Shown one piece after another: positions 18,206-27,908 of a stretch of DNA of 64,000 bases. Each line of letters opens with the position of its first letter. The first letter of the stretch is position 1. The stretch comes from JAFNAG01 sp963721405 (GTDB taxonomy: Bacteria; Acidobacteriota; UBA6911): positions 149,218 through 213,217 of the forward strand of contig CAVRJA010000009.1 in the NCBI GenBank assembly GCA_963721405.1. Reading direction: 5' to 3'. Both the position numbers and the translations under genes were made by a program. The notes under the pieces are model-generated. The model saw nothing but the letters and a program-made list of their open reading frames with translations. It did no database searches and was not told the origin of the DNA.

Positions 18206-21142
18206 ATGCGCCGTGCCTTCCGCCTTGCCGGTTTACCCTGTCTGGTTCTGCTGGCTGCCGGGCTCCTGTTCGGTGTCGCCGCACAGGCCCCGCAGACAGG
18301 TCCCGTCACTCAAACGAATTCCGAGACGTCCAAGAAAGTCCTCACGCTTGCCGATTACGGCAAGTGGAACCGCATCAGTTCCGCGGCGCTCTCGCCCGAC
18401 GGCAAATGGACAACCTATACTTATCAGCCGAACACAGGCGATGCCACTCTGTTTGTGAAAGAGATGGACGGAGACAAGATGCACACGGTTCCGCTGGGTT
18501 CGGCCGGAGGCGCAGGCGGCGGTCGCGGAGGCCCCGGTGGCGGAGGCGGCGCTGCGGGTGGCGGAGGAGCACAGTTTTCGGATGATTCGCGGTGGATCGG
18601 CTACATCGTGAATCCTCCGGCCCCAGCCGCCCGCGGCGGGGCTCGCGGCGGTGCTCCGGGAGCGGTCCCGGGTGGAGCGCGCGGCGCCGCGCGCGGAGGA
18701 AGTGAAGCCGGGGCGGCGCCGGCTGCCAGGCCGGCGCGCCGGTTCGAGTTGCTCGAACTTGCGAGCGGCGTGCGCTACTCGGTGCCGAATCCCGCGACCT
18801 TCCGGTTTTCCAAAGGGTCGCGGTGGCTGGCGGTCCGGCTCAACCGCACTTCCAACGACACGGGCTCTGCCGGCGCCGACCTCATCCTGCGGGACCTTTC
18901 GTCCGGCACCAACCGCAACATCGGAAATGTGAATCTCTACGATTTCGACGCCGCAGGAGCGCTGTTGGCTTATAACGTGGATACTCAGGAAAAGATCGGC
19001 AACGGGATCTACCTCCTCAATCCGGCCACCGGCGAAACGCGCGTGCTGGCCGCAGCGGCTGCCGACTTCGACGCGCTCAGCTGGAGCGCTGAAGGGGCAA
19101 ACCTCGCGGTGCTGCGGGGCGAAAAGAAGAAGGAGAACAGGCAGAAGGACAACGTGCTGCTTGCCTGGATCAACGCCGGCAGCAGCACGGCGCGCGCCAT
19201 CGAGTTCGATCCGGCAAAAGCCGGGGGATTCCCGAAGGGAATGGTGCTTAGCGAGTTCTCCACGCCGCAGTGGACCAAAGACGGCGCCAGGATTTTTCTC
19301 GGGATCAAGGAACAGGAACCCGAACCGCCCGCCGGCAATGACCCCAAGGCGAACGTGGACGTTTGGCATTGGAAGGACGAACAGCTCCAGTCGGTCCAGA
19401 TCATCCGGCTGCAGCAGGAAAGGCGTGCGACCTTGCCGGCTGCGTATGTGATTGATTCCGGCAAGTTCGTGCAGTTGGGCGACAACGACATGCGCGGGGT
19501 CACGCCCGTGGCAAACGGCAAGTGGGGAATCGGCCGGAATGAAGCTCCCTATCGCGGCGAGTTCACGGAGGCATCAAAGGCGGATTACTATCGCGTCAAC
19601 ATGGAGAGCGGGGAGCGGACCCTGATTTCCAAAGCGCTTACACGCACCATGGGGAGCGCGCCGGACGGGAAATGGTTCCTGTATCTCAAGGACCAGCACG
19701 TGCACGCGTTCAACCTCGACACTGCCAGGGATGCCGTGATTGACGCCAGGACAGGGAAGAGCTTCGTCGATGAGGACGACGACCACGCCGCCGAAAAGCC
19801 GCCCTATGGTCTGGCCGGCTGGACCAAGGACGGCATGGCTGTGCTCTTGAATCACAAGTACGACATCTGGCAGGTGGCGCTCGATGGGAGCGCGGCGACA
19901 AACCTGACTCGGGGCAAAGGCGACGCAGAAGAGGTTCGGTTCCGGATCGTCCGGCTCGATGCCGGCGCACGCGGCGGCCGCGGCGGTGGCCGCGGCGGCG
20001 GAGGCGGTGAGGAAGAGGGGATCGACCTTTCGAAGCCGCAGTTGCTGTCGGCCTACGGCGAGTGGACCAAGAAGTCCGGTTACTGGTCGCTCGTGTCCGG
20101 CCAGGAACCGAAACCGCTCATCTGGGCGGATGAACAGATCGGCGGCGCCGCAAAGGCGAAGGATTCCGAGCGAGTCATTTTCACGCAACAGTCCTTCACC
20201 GAATTCCCCGACTATTGGGTGACCAACACGGGGTTCGAGGCGCCGCGCAGGCTGACCGACGCGAACCCGTTTCTGAAGGATTACGCCTGGGGCTCACGCG
20301 TGCTTATCGACTACAAAAACTCGAAAGGGCAGCGCCTGCAGGGAACCCTCACGCTGCCGGCCGGCTACGAGAAGGGGAAGAAGTACCCGATGGTTGTCTA
20401 CATCTATGAAAAGATGTCGAACACCCACCACACGTTTTCGATGCCCGTCTACGATGACCGGCCGCACATGTCGACCTACGCGAGCGACGGTTACCTCGTG
20501 CTGCAACCGGACATTGTGTATGAAATCGGCAAGCCGGGGTCTTCAGCGCTCGACTGCGTGACGGCGGCGGTGAAACGGGTGATCGAACTGGGGTACGCCG
20601 ATCCCGCACACATCGGGCTGCAGGGCCACAGCTGGGGAGGATACGAATCCTCCTTCATTGTCACCCAGACAAATATGTTTGCCGCAGTGGTCACGGGCGC
20701 CCCGCTGACCGACCTGCCGAGCATGTACAACATCCTCTACAAGCAGACCGGTACGGTGAATCAGGGAATCCTCGAAACGGGGCAGGGACGCTGGGGGCTC
20801 AATGTAAACCAGTGGACGGCGCACGACCTCGTCGAGAGCCAGTCACCCATCCATTTCGTAACCAAGATCACGACCCCGTTTCTGATCCTGCAGGGGACTG
20901 CCGATGGGGCGGTGGATTGGAACCAGGGCCTCGAATTTTACACCGCCGCGCGCCGCAATGGGAAAAAAGTGATCCTGCTGTCGTACCCCGACGAGCCGCA
21001 CCACCTGGCGAAAGAAGAAAATCAGAAGGATTTCCAGGTGCGAATGAAGCAGTACTTCGATCACTACCTGAAAGGCGCGCCGGCGCCAAAATGGATGGAA
21101 GAAGGAGTGCCGCAAACACAAAAGGGAGGACCCGTCAAGTAG
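18206..21142 (+). CDS. S9 family (prolyl oligopeptidase-like) serine peptidase
   Basis: Exported peptidase of 978 residues. A signal peptide ends near GVAAQAP. Residues 40-650 form a beta-propeller (SSAALSPDGKW; YAWGSRVLI near its end), and about 680-960 form the alpha/beta hydrolase. Catalytic residues are Ser about 808 in GLQGHSWGGYE, Asp about 899 in LQGTADGAVDW and His about 931 in YPDEPHHLAKE. Three low-complexity inserts rich in Gly, Ala and Arg (about residues 98-120, 140-165 and 592-606) are unusual for the family. S9 enzymes cleave short peptides or acylated N-termini. It stands alone between intergenic repeats. Confidence 0.93.
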   Translation: MRRAFRLAGLPCLVLLAAGLLFGVAAQAPQTGPVTQTNSETSKKVLTLADYGKWNRISSAALSPDGKWTTYTYQPNTGDATLFVKEMDGDKMHTVPLGSAGGAGGGRGGPGGGGGAAGGGGAQFSDDSRWIGYIVNPPAPAARGGARGGAPGAVPGGARGAARGGSEAGAAPAARPARRFELLELASGVRYSVPNPATFRFSKGSRWLAVRLNRTSNDTGSAGADLILRDLSSGTNRNIGNVNLYDFDAAGALLAYNVDTQEKIGNGIYLLNPATGETRVLAAAAADFDALSWSAEGANLAVLRGEKKKENRQKDNVLLAWINAGSSTARAIEFDPAKAGGFPKGMVLSEFSTPQWTKDGARIFLGIKEQEPEPPAGNDPKANVDVWHWKDEQLQSVQIIRLQQERRATLPAAYVIDSGKFVQLGDNDMRGVTPVANGKWGIGRNEAPYRGEFTEASKADYYRVNMESGERTLISKALTRTMGSAPDGKWFLYLKDQHVHAFNLDTARDAVIDARTGKSFVDEDDDHAAEKPPYGLAGWTKDGMAVLLNHKYDIWQVALDGSAATNLTRGKGDAEEVRFRIVRLDAGARGGRGGGRGGGGGEEEGIDLSKPQLLSAYGEWTKKSGYWSLVSGQEPKPLIWADEQIGGAAKAKDSERVIFTQQSFTEFPDYWVTNTGFEAPRRLTDANPFLKDYAWGSRVLIDYKNSKGQRLQGTLTLPAGYEKGKKYPMVVYIYEKMSNTHHTFSMPVYDDRPHMSTYASDGYLVLQPDIVYEIGKPGSSALDCVTAAVKRVIELGYADPAHIGLQGHSWGGYESSFIVTQTNMFAAVVTGAPLTDLPSMYNILYKQTGTVNQGILETGQGRWGLNVNQWTAHDLVESQSPIHFVTKITTPFLILQGTADGAVDWNQGLEFYTAARRNGKKVILLSYPDEPHHLAKEENQKDFQVRMKQYFDHYLKGAPAPKWMEEGVPQTQKGGPVK

Positions 21143-21807
21143 CGAAGGCAGCTGCAGTCGGGGACATCCCGGTATTGTCACGAAGCATCGCCCGGGCAGG
21201 TGAGGCTCGAACGATTCAGGTGCGGCTCTCTTAGGACAGAGGATTTATCGCACCATTACATGAGTTGGGATTGCAATCGGAAGAGCCCCACCCCAGAGAA
21301 ATTTGTCATTTATCATTTGTCAATGGTCATTTGTCATTTGTTTGTGATTCAGACAGTAACGAGCCCCGACAGGGGCGGAACAGGAAAGCCCAGGGCGTGA
21401 GCCCTGGAATCAAAGGCAACCTGGAGACGAGCCCTGTAAGGGCGAAGCAGCCTGTGCCGCCCTTACAGGGCTGGTCCTTTGCTTCTCGCCAGTACCCAGG
21501 GCTTGCGCCCTGGGCCTTCCTGCTGGACCCTTTCAGGGTCCAATGGACTCCTTCATAAGTGCCTTTTGTCGCAGTGTCTGAATCACAGTGTCATTTGTCC
21601 GTTATGAGCCTTTGGCCCGTGAAAACGACAATTGATAATTGATAAATCTTCGCGCACGGCCCGCTTATGAAACCGGCGTGGCCATGAGTGGTCAAGCAAT
21701 GGCACTTGTATGAACTGCAGGTTCGCATATATCTGTGTATTTGCCTGACTGTCGAGGTGCGTTGATAGCGGCCGTGCCGCTCCGTGCGACTATGGCGAAA
21801 CAGCAGG
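21143..21807. other. Intergenic region with nested inverted repeats
   Basis: Contains direct repeats of tcatttgtc (about 21304-21340) and the nested palindromes at 21388-21541. No gene recognised. Confidence 0.6.
21388..21541. repeat. Nested inverted repeat (agccctgtaagggcg type)
   Basis: The outer arms CCCAGGGCGTGAGCCCTGG and CCCAGGGCTTGCGCCCTGGG lie at about 21389 and 21495. The inner arms AGCCCTGTAAGGGCG (21430-21444) and CGCCCTTACAGGGCT (21458-21472) are perfect 15-bp complements. A further hairpin, GGACCCTTTCAGGGTCC, ends the block. Every piece is itself palindromic, as in REP-like families. Confidence 0.75.
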
Positions 21808-22194
21808 TCATGCGATGTCCAGATCTGTCTGCGAGAAATCCTGGCCGATGAACAGAAGCGGTTGCCCGGCAAGCTTCGCGACGGCGTACGTCATGCAGTC
21901 TCCCAGGTTGAGGGCAGCGGGGTGTTGTCCTTTGCCGAAATTGCCATAAGCTTCGACCGCTTCGCGCCAGTGCTCCTCACCAAAAGGCACCGTCACGATC
22001 GTGAATTCGCTCAGGAATCTCCCCAGAACGCCGGATGGATCGCGCCCGAGGCGGGCGCGCAGGACAACGCCCGTTTCCGCCAGCGTCGGAGCGCCGATGC
22101 CAATGGTCTCGGCGCCGGCCAGCTTGTGGAAAATCAGCTCGAATCCAGGCTCTTTCAAAAGCAGGGCGATTACAGCGGAAGTGTCGAGGATCAT
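21808..22194 (-). CDS. vapC: PIN-domain toxin ribonuclease (VapC type)
   Basis: A 128-residue PIN ribonuclease. Acidic positions: Asp in MILDTSAVIALLL, Glu in TLAETGVVLRA, Asp in LNLGDCMTYAVAKL and Asp in FIGQDFSQTDLDI. This is the long-C-terminus VapC group. The start ATG overlaps the antitoxin stop by four bases. It should act as a growth-inhibiting RNase neutralised by the upstream antitoxin. Confidence 0.93.
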   Translation of the reverse strand: MILDTSAVIALLLKEPGFELIFHKLAGAETIGIGAPTLAETGVVLRARLGRDPSGVLGRFLSEFTIVTVPFGEEHWREAVEAYGNFGKGQHPAALNLGDCMTYAVAKLAGQPLLFIGQDFSQTDLDIA

Positions 22195-22463
22195 ACCCCC
22201 TTCTCACCATAGCCGAGGATTCGATCCTCCTCCTCCCGGCTAAGCCGCTTGCCAAATATCTTTCTTGGTATTGCCGGCCAGATCTCTCTTTCGAGGAACT
22301 TAAGCAGTTCGGCCTCCCGGTTGCGGCGCACTATGTGATAGGAGAGGCGCTCGCGCCGTTCCCTCAGAGCCTTACGGATGGCTTCGGTTTTGGTCTCGCC
22401 GGTCATGTCGGCCAATTCGCGTGCGAGGCGTTCGACCTCTTTGTTCTTAATGTTAAGCGGCAT
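22191..22463 (-). CDS. vapB: VapB-type antitoxin (Rv0623/PSK family)
   Basis: A 90-residue antitoxin. The N-terminus LNIKNKEVERLARELADM followed by GETKTEAIRKALRERRERL is the PSK-type fold, a short strand and two helices for DNA binding. The basic and acidic C-terminal half would wrap the PIN toxin. It is translationally coupled to vapC. The -10 element at 22470-22475 is only six bases from the ATG, so the mRNA may be leaderless. Confidence 0.9.
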   Translation of the reverse strand: MPLNIKNKEVERLARELADMTGETKTEAIRKALRERRERLSYHIVRRNREAELLKFLEREIWPAIPRKIFGKRLSREEEDRILGYGEKGV

Positions 22464-22469
22464 GTCAAC

Positions 22470-22498
22470 ATGATATGTGTATTGGTGTAATTTGTCAA
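22470..22498 (-). promoter_or_regulatory. Sigma70-type promoter of the second vapBC pair
   Basis: On the minus strand: TTGACA (22493-22498), a 17-bp spacer, then TATCAT (22470-22475). Two direct copies of ATTACACC flank the -35 and may be an operator. Transcription should start at or next to the vapB ATG. Confidence 0.7.
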
Positions 22499-22827
22499 TC
22501 TAGGTGTAATATTCTGTGACGATACGCAGACCCGGACCCACGGCGATCGGGAATCGGGTGCGGCTCACTTAGCCGGATCAAAAAACTGAGACGTAAATAC
22601 CTCGAAGGCCACTAAGAGCCCGCATCCCACCTCTGCGCGTCTTGCGCAGGGCCGGAGGCCGCCCCTGCGGAACTGGTACGGCAACCCGACGGCGCAATGC
22701 CATGCCTGCCAAAGAGCTTTGCCTTGAGGTCTTCGCGGTCTTTGCGGTTCAATTCTTTTTCCGGGCTGAACAGTGACGAGGGCGGGCCCGGCCCGGATTC
22801 GAAAGCACGCCCCTTTTCACACGCCGG
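22499..22827. other. Intergenic region, single repeat copy
   Basis: Upstream of vapBC and downstream of the M14 gene. It contains one copy (about 22728-22751) of the gtcttcgcggtctttgcgg repeat seen at 871-971. No gene recognised. Confidence 0.55.
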
Positions 22828-25485
22828 CTACCTCGCGGTGGAAAACAGGATTGCGGCCAGCAGCAGGCGGTCGAGGCCCCTCCAGTAGGCGCGCCACGTC
22901 GGGTCGTTCGCGAACAGCACGACGTGACCGTCGCCCAGCGGCACATCCACCAGGTAGGCGCTCTGCTTGAGCGCCGCCTCGGTGTCTTCCCATACGTGCC
23001 CCATGATCCGCGATTTTTCCGGAAACGTGACCACGTTCGCCCCGGCGCGCGACAGGGACAGGAATGATTCCCCGCGCATTTGCACCGCAATCTGCGGCGC
23101 CTGGGCGACGCCCAGATAATAGTCGGTATTGACGGTCCCTTTAAATATGGCCCCGGGCAGGCTGGTGATCGGCTTTCTTGCATCCTGCTTGCCCGCCGCC
23201 AAGTCGGGCGCGTCGGCGATTAACCGGACGTCAGTCAACTCCACACCCTTCCGGGCGGTGAACGCGGCGCCGCCCTGAATCCCGATAAATGTGCCGCCGT
23301 CGCGGATCCACTGCCGGAGTTTGGCGACGCCGGCTTCGCCGAGGATTTCCTGGTATCGCGCAGATGGGCCATCCGGGAAGATGATCACATTGTAGCGGCT
23401 TAAGTCCGCGGATGGGAAACTGTCGCCGCGCAATGCGGTGAACTCCAGATCAAAACGCTGGTCGAGCAGCGCGTAGACCGATCCATACGCCGTGGCCCGG
23501 GTTGGTTCATCCGTCAGCACCATGATTTTGGGTTTTTTCAGGTTGTGCACGAAAGACGACCCGAATGAAATCCCCTTTTCGGCCCAGCCGGAATTCACCG
23601 ACACGACTTCAACGCCATACTCTCGTGCCAGCGTGCCAATCCGCGCATGGAGACTGTCGGGATTGCGGCCGCTCCGAACCAGCAGGGTTCCGGGCTGAAA
23701 CTCCCTTCCGCCGTTAGCGAATCCTTTCAGCATCAGGGCGACGTTGTAACCCTCCTGCAAGAGCTTGCCGCACAGCTTCGCCCCCGCATCGGTGGAGAAG
23801 GAAAAAAGATAGGCCTGTGAGGCTTTGCCACCGATAATCCCGCCGGATGGCCTGGGCGGCTCGGTGACAAGCGCCTCCGGAGGCATGCTGGTTGCATCTT
23901 CGGAGAACGCGGCGTCGACGAGCCCAAAGGTAACCGGCAACGCCCATGCGGTGATGTCGTAAAACCAGAGCGGCTCTTTCGGCACGCTCGTGCCCAGCTT
24001 CCTGTTTCGCTCCATTGTCGCACGGACTTCCTGGAGGAACTTGTCCTCGAGCTTCGGATCCGGTTCAAACAACGCCTTCAGAAGGCGCTTTTGCGGCTGC
24101 TTGAGAGGGATGACATAAGTGCCGGCAGGGAACGTCCGCGGCTTGGAATCTCGATCGAAATAGGTCTGGGACCGCTGCACGGATACAGGTGCGGCGGCCC
24201 GGTAAACCTCGATGTTGTGCCGCAGGCAGAGCTCCACGAGGCTCTGTGTCCGCCCCGGATCCGCTCCGGGGGGAAGGATGTACTGCCGGACCGGTTCTTT
24301 GTCCACTTCCTCCATGCCGGTTCTGCGGAAGTCGTAATAGTACTTGAGGAATCCCTCATGGTTGTCGGCGAGCACCTCCAGCGAGGACAGGTCCGCGATG
24401 AAGTGGGCGTGGACCGACTCGCGCAGGGTCGCGATCGTTCCGTCTGTCCGTTCATAGGCGAAGCCCTTTCCGCCGCCGCCGTTGGTTTCGTAGGTCATCC
24501 CGATGGCGCCGCTGAAGGAAGGGTAGGCGTCCCAGTAACCGGGATAATAAATGTCGTACCTCTCGTCCTTGACGTAAGTCCATCCGTACTGGTCGAAGTA
24601 GCGGGCGTTGCTCTTTCCGATCTCGGTGGCCCACTTCAAGATTTCCTGCGGGTAGTTGAGGTTGACCGGCGAGCAGAATGGCGCGAAGAAATATTCTTCC
24701 GGCTCGCCGTGGTTGTCGACCCAGAGCTGCGGATTCCATTGATAGAGGGCTCTGGAAGCCGCCTGGGTCTCGAGTTGCGACAGGGCGAATGCATCCCGGT
24801 TGACGTCGATCAGGTAATGATTGCCGTCTGTTGAGATGAACCATTCGTCGGCATGCTCGGCAGCCTGCGGATCCGGATTCCCCTTCCTCCGTGTCGTCAC
24901 CGCCTTGGCCCACGTCGCGAACCACTGGTGACTGTCGGGGCTCAGACAGGGGTTTATGATGACTATGACGTTGTCCATGATCTTCCGAGTCAGGGGATCG
25001 TTCCCCGCGGCCAGCTGGTAGGCGAGCTGCATTGAGCACTCGAATGCACTGGTCTCGTTGCCGTCGGTGCCGAAGTTGATCCATCCGATCGGCGGCGTCT
25101 CCCTGGCGATCCGGGCAGCTTCGGCCGGCGAGGTTTTGCGCGGGTCGCGCAGCCGGGCGATCGTCGCACGGATCTGTTCGAGCTTCGCCATGTTTTGCGG
25201 GGAACCGAGGGCCAGCAGAAACATCTTGCGGCCTTCGTAGGTTATCCCGTATTCAAACATCTTCACCCGATTGCTAGACTCATCCAGTTTGCGCATGTAT
25301 TCGACCATTTGGGCATGGTCGGTCAGGTAAGTTCCGATCTCATAGCCGAGGACCGATTCAGGAGTGGGAATGGCTGCGTCGTAGACGCCATTCTTGAGCC
25401 ACTCATATTTCTGGGCGCTCAGCGGGTTCAGGCAAAAAGCGAGCAACAGGCCGGCAAGCATGATTACTTTTTTCATATTCCTCAT
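22828..25485 (-). CDS. M14 zinc carboxypeptidase-like protein with C-terminal GATase1-like domain
   Basis: Exported protein of 885 residues. The ATG at 25476 is an alternative start. A signal peptide ends near PLSAQ. Residues 60-420 are an M14 peptidase domain: LLALGSPQNM, IIINPCLSPDSHQWF and LWVDNHGEPEEYFFAPF are typical of large M14 members. Where the family usually has the HxxE zinc pair, the sequence is FGTDGNETSA, so the His ligand is Asp. From about 690 a class-I glutamine-amidotransferase-like fold follows (YNVIIFPDGPSARYQEIL; GTFIGIQGGAAFTA). It probably acts on extracellular peptides, if it is active. Confidence 0.85.
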   Translation of the reverse strand: MRNMKKVIMLAGLLLAFCLNPLSAQKYEWLKNGVYDAAIPTPESVLGYEIGTYLTDHAQMVEYMRKLDESSNRVKMFEYGITYEGRKMFLLALGSPQNMAKLEQIRATIARLRDPRKTSPAEAARIARETPPIGWINFGTDGNETSAFECSMQLAYQLAAGNDPLTRKIMDNVIVIINPCLSPDSHQWFATWAKAVTTRRKGNPDPQAAEHADEWFISTDGNHYLIDVNRDAFALSQLETQAASRALYQWNPQLWVDNHGEPEEYFFAPFCSPVNLNYPQEILKWATEIGKSNARYFDQYGWTYVKDERYDIYYPGYWDAYPSFSGAIGMTYETNGGGGKGFAYERTDGTIATLRESVHAHFIADLSSLEVLADNHEGFLKYYYDFRRTGMEEVDKEPVRQYILPPGADPGRTQSLVELCLRHNIEVYRAAAPVSVQRSQTYFDRDSKPRTFPAGTYVIPLKQPQKRLLKALFEPDPKLEDKFLQEVRATMERNRKLGTSVPKEPLWFYDITAWALPVTFGLVDAAFSEDATSMPPEALVTEPPRPSGGIIGGKASQAYLFSFSTDAGAKLCGKLLQEGYNVALMLKGFANGGREFQPGTLLVRSGRNPDSLHARIGTLAREYGVEVVSVNSGWAEKGISFGSSFVHNLKKPKIMVLTDEPTRATAYGSVYALLDQRFDLEFTALRGDSFPSADLSRYNVIIFPDGPSARYQEILGEAGVAKLRQWIRDGGTFIGIQGGAAFTARKGVELTDVRLIADAPDLAAGKQDARKPITSLPGAIFKGTVNTDYYLGVAQAPQIAVQMRGESFLSLSRAGANVVTFPEKSRIMGHVWEDTEAALKQSAYLVDVPLGDGHVVLFANDPTWRAYWRGLDRLLLAAILFSTAR

Positions 25486-25714
25486 ATGCCTCGCTTATTG
25501 TCGGGGTCGGACCGACGGATGAGCCGTAGATCAAACAGTTGAACATCATGAACGGCCCGAATATAGGCCTTATGCTCGATTTTTGGCAGTGTTTTTTCAT
25601 TCTAAGGAATTTCCGGTCCGGCAAGGCGGCGGCGCTAATCGGTTCGGAGCTCACGCCGCGTAAATCCCAAATTGACGGCGTTGCCGCCGGTCGGGCTAAG
25701 CCGTTCCGGGCCAC

Positions 25715-27547
25715 TTATCGCACCTTCACCAGCTTGCTTCCGACGCGATCGCCCTGGATATCATAGATGACGATTTTGAGAATCTGGCCGGGCGCCTTGA
25801 GTGGGATGGGAATTGAAACCTGGATGCCTGTCTTCAGGAATTGCTGGTAAGTATCCTCCAGCAGGCGAAGGTCCAGGTTCCTCCACTCCTCGCCAAGGTA
25901 ATTCCCCTTGCCGTCGGCATAATAGATGGCAATTCGCAGCCTGTCGGCGTGGCGGCCGTTGACACCCCTGAAGGCGAGCACTGTCGCGTCTATCTGCAGG
26001 TTCACGGCGACCTGTCCCTGTCCGCCCACCATGATCGACTTGGCGGTGTCGATCTTGAACGGGATATCCCCGATCTCGGCCTCGTAGCCCCCCGCGGATG
26101 TGATGCGGCTGTAGGTGAGATATTCCTGCATGTCGGACGGTCTAAAGCTGTCGCGCGCAAAGTATCCCTGACGGAAGTAAACTTTCAACCCCGGCCGGTT
26201 CACTTTGACGTCGATCTGACGATATGCCCCGTTCCAATTCTCGTCCTTGGGATAATAGCCGAGCAGGTATAGGACTCGTGAAGACTCGTTGACGGCCTTC
26301 AAAGCGGGAGCAAGATACCCGTAAATCGACGTGCGGCCCCCCGTGAGCTGCGAAATGGTCCTCAGGCTGGCAAGCCCGTTGGAACGTCCCGGATTCGACA
26401 GGGGAGTATTTGCCAGGTTCACCGGCCCTCTGCTGATGCCCATGTCCATTCGAATGCCGCCGGTCTGGAACGTGTCGATGACGACCCGGGCGTTATTCGC
26501 GACTCTCGAAATCGTTTCGTCGTTGTCCACGTTGCCGAAGGGGAAAAACAATCCCTCCTCTGTGAAGAACAGCAGGTGTTTTTCCCCTTCCAGGAAGCGC
26601 AGATATTCGATGCAGGTGAAGATGTTCTTCATGTCCTGCGTGGAGCCTGCGTTCAATACGGCCCACTCATTCAGCGGAATCATGCCGGTAGCCATATCCA
26701 TGGCCGCGATCTCGTTGACGGTTGCCGCGATGGATTCCCCCGGATCCGCGACGGTATCGGCCATCTGCTTGGCCAACTGGTGCGTGAGGATCTGGCCGGC
26801 TTTGGCTCGATCCCTCTTTCCTTGGGCGGTTTCGGCGAGATCCGCCGGCACCTGGCGGCTCGCGAGCGCATCGGAACCTGCAAAGATCCTGTCGATGCTG
26901 TTCTGGAGCGAACCGGGGATCCCCCGGCTTCCATAGATCGCCGAGAGCCCCGTCGAACGCGACTCGAGCTGGGACTCGATGGCCTCGTAGAAGCTCCTGT
27001 ACCGTTCTATCACACGTGCGACCTGCTGATGATCGGTGGTAAACGCGGTCGCACGGTTGTAGGCGAACACGGCCACGCGATCCTTCGGCAACAGGTCTTC
27101 GCGAACCCATCGTACCAGGCTTTCGATGTTTTTGAACCGGTGGTGACGGCCGCGTCCCATCAGGATCAGGAAAGTCCGCGCTGCCTGCGGCACAAGCCCG
27201 GCAGGCGGCGGCTGTTGTGAGACTGAGCCTTGAGCCGGCTCTGCCGCAGTCTCCCGAAAGTTCTGTATGACGAAGTGCCGGATTTCCTGTTCGCGTCCGT
27301 CCTCAAATAGGCGAAATTCTTCTTTCCTGAGATCGGTCACGGGGCGATCGAGCTTATCGGTAACGACCACGTCTACCGGGACCAGGCGCACCCGGACCTG
27401 GATCGTCCCGGCCTGGACTGCCCGCTGGTTCTGAGCTTTCGGCTGTACTTGTCCCGAAAGCTGAACCGGAGTTCCGGGATTGAACACGACCGCGAAAAGG
27501 ACGCCAAGTCCGGCGATCGTGATCGTGCCCGTCTTTATTCGGCACAT
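25715..27547 (-). CDS. VWFA-related domain protein, acidobacterial type
   Basis: Exported protein of 610 residues belonging to the VWFA-related family that is greatly expanded in Acidobacteriota. After an N-terminal hydrophobic segment comes the marker QVRVRLVPVDVVVTDKLDRP and DLRKEEFRLFEDGREQEI. The VWA fold spans about 110-370 (KDRVAVFAYNRATAF; KHLLFFTEEGLFFPF). The metal-site loop is degenerate, RTFLILMGRGRHHRFKN instead of a DxSxS-type motif. A beta-rich C-terminal part follows (INLQIDATVLAF). Function of the family is not established. It is separated from the M14 gene by 229 nt. Confidence 0.87.
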   Translation of the reverse strand: MCRIKTGTITIAGLGVLFAVVFNPGTPVQLSGQVQPKAQNQRAVQAGTIQVRVRLVPVDVVVTDKLDRPVTDLRKEEFRLFEDGREQEIRHFVIQNFRETAAEPAQGSVSQQPPPAGLVPQAARTFLILMGRGRHHRFKNIESLVRWVREDLLPKDRVAVFAYNRATAFTTDHQQVARVIERYRSFYEAIESQLESRSTGLSAIYGSRGIPGSLQNSIDRIFAGSDALASRQVPADLAETAQGKRDRAKAGQILTHQLAKQMADTVADPGESIAATVNEIAAMDMATGMIPLNEWAVLNAGSTQDMKNIFTCIEYLRFLEGEKHLLFFTEEGLFFPFGNVDNDETISRVANNARVVIDTFQTGGIRMDMGISRGPVNLANTPLSNPGRSNGLASLRTISQLTGGRTSIYGYLAPALKAVNESSRVLYLLGYYPKDENWNGAYRQIDVKVNRPGLKVYFRQGYFARDSFRPSDMQEYLTYSRITSAGGYEAEIGDIPFKIDTAKSIMVGGQGQVAVNLQIDATVLAFRGVNGRHADRLRIAIYYADGKGNYLGEEWRNLDLRLLEDTYQQFLKTGIQVSIPIPLKAPGQILKIVIYDIQGDRVGSKLVKVR

Positions 27548-27908
27548 ATGCCCGGTCCCTCTACTTGCACTCCCGTTGCCAAGACTGCTGTACCGCTCGG
27601 CAGAGAATCATCGGACACAATCCGATCGCCCGTCCGGTCCACACTGGAAGAGATCAGGCGCGAACTTCGCAGTCGATTCCTGGAAGTTTTTCCAGACGCG
27701 AGTCTTGCCATCGTTTGCCGTTCACGGCGAGCAGTATAACATCTCCCGGCCTTGCTGAACTTAGGCCCTGTCGCAGAATAACGGGTCTGCCTGGGCGGGA
27801 GCGCCCGGCGTCGCAGCCCCAAAGGCGCGCCGTCTTCATGGCTCGCAGTTTGCGCCCGCCGTGCGCGCCGCGACCGGAAGCATAGTGGGCCTGTTATTCT
27901 GGAATTAG

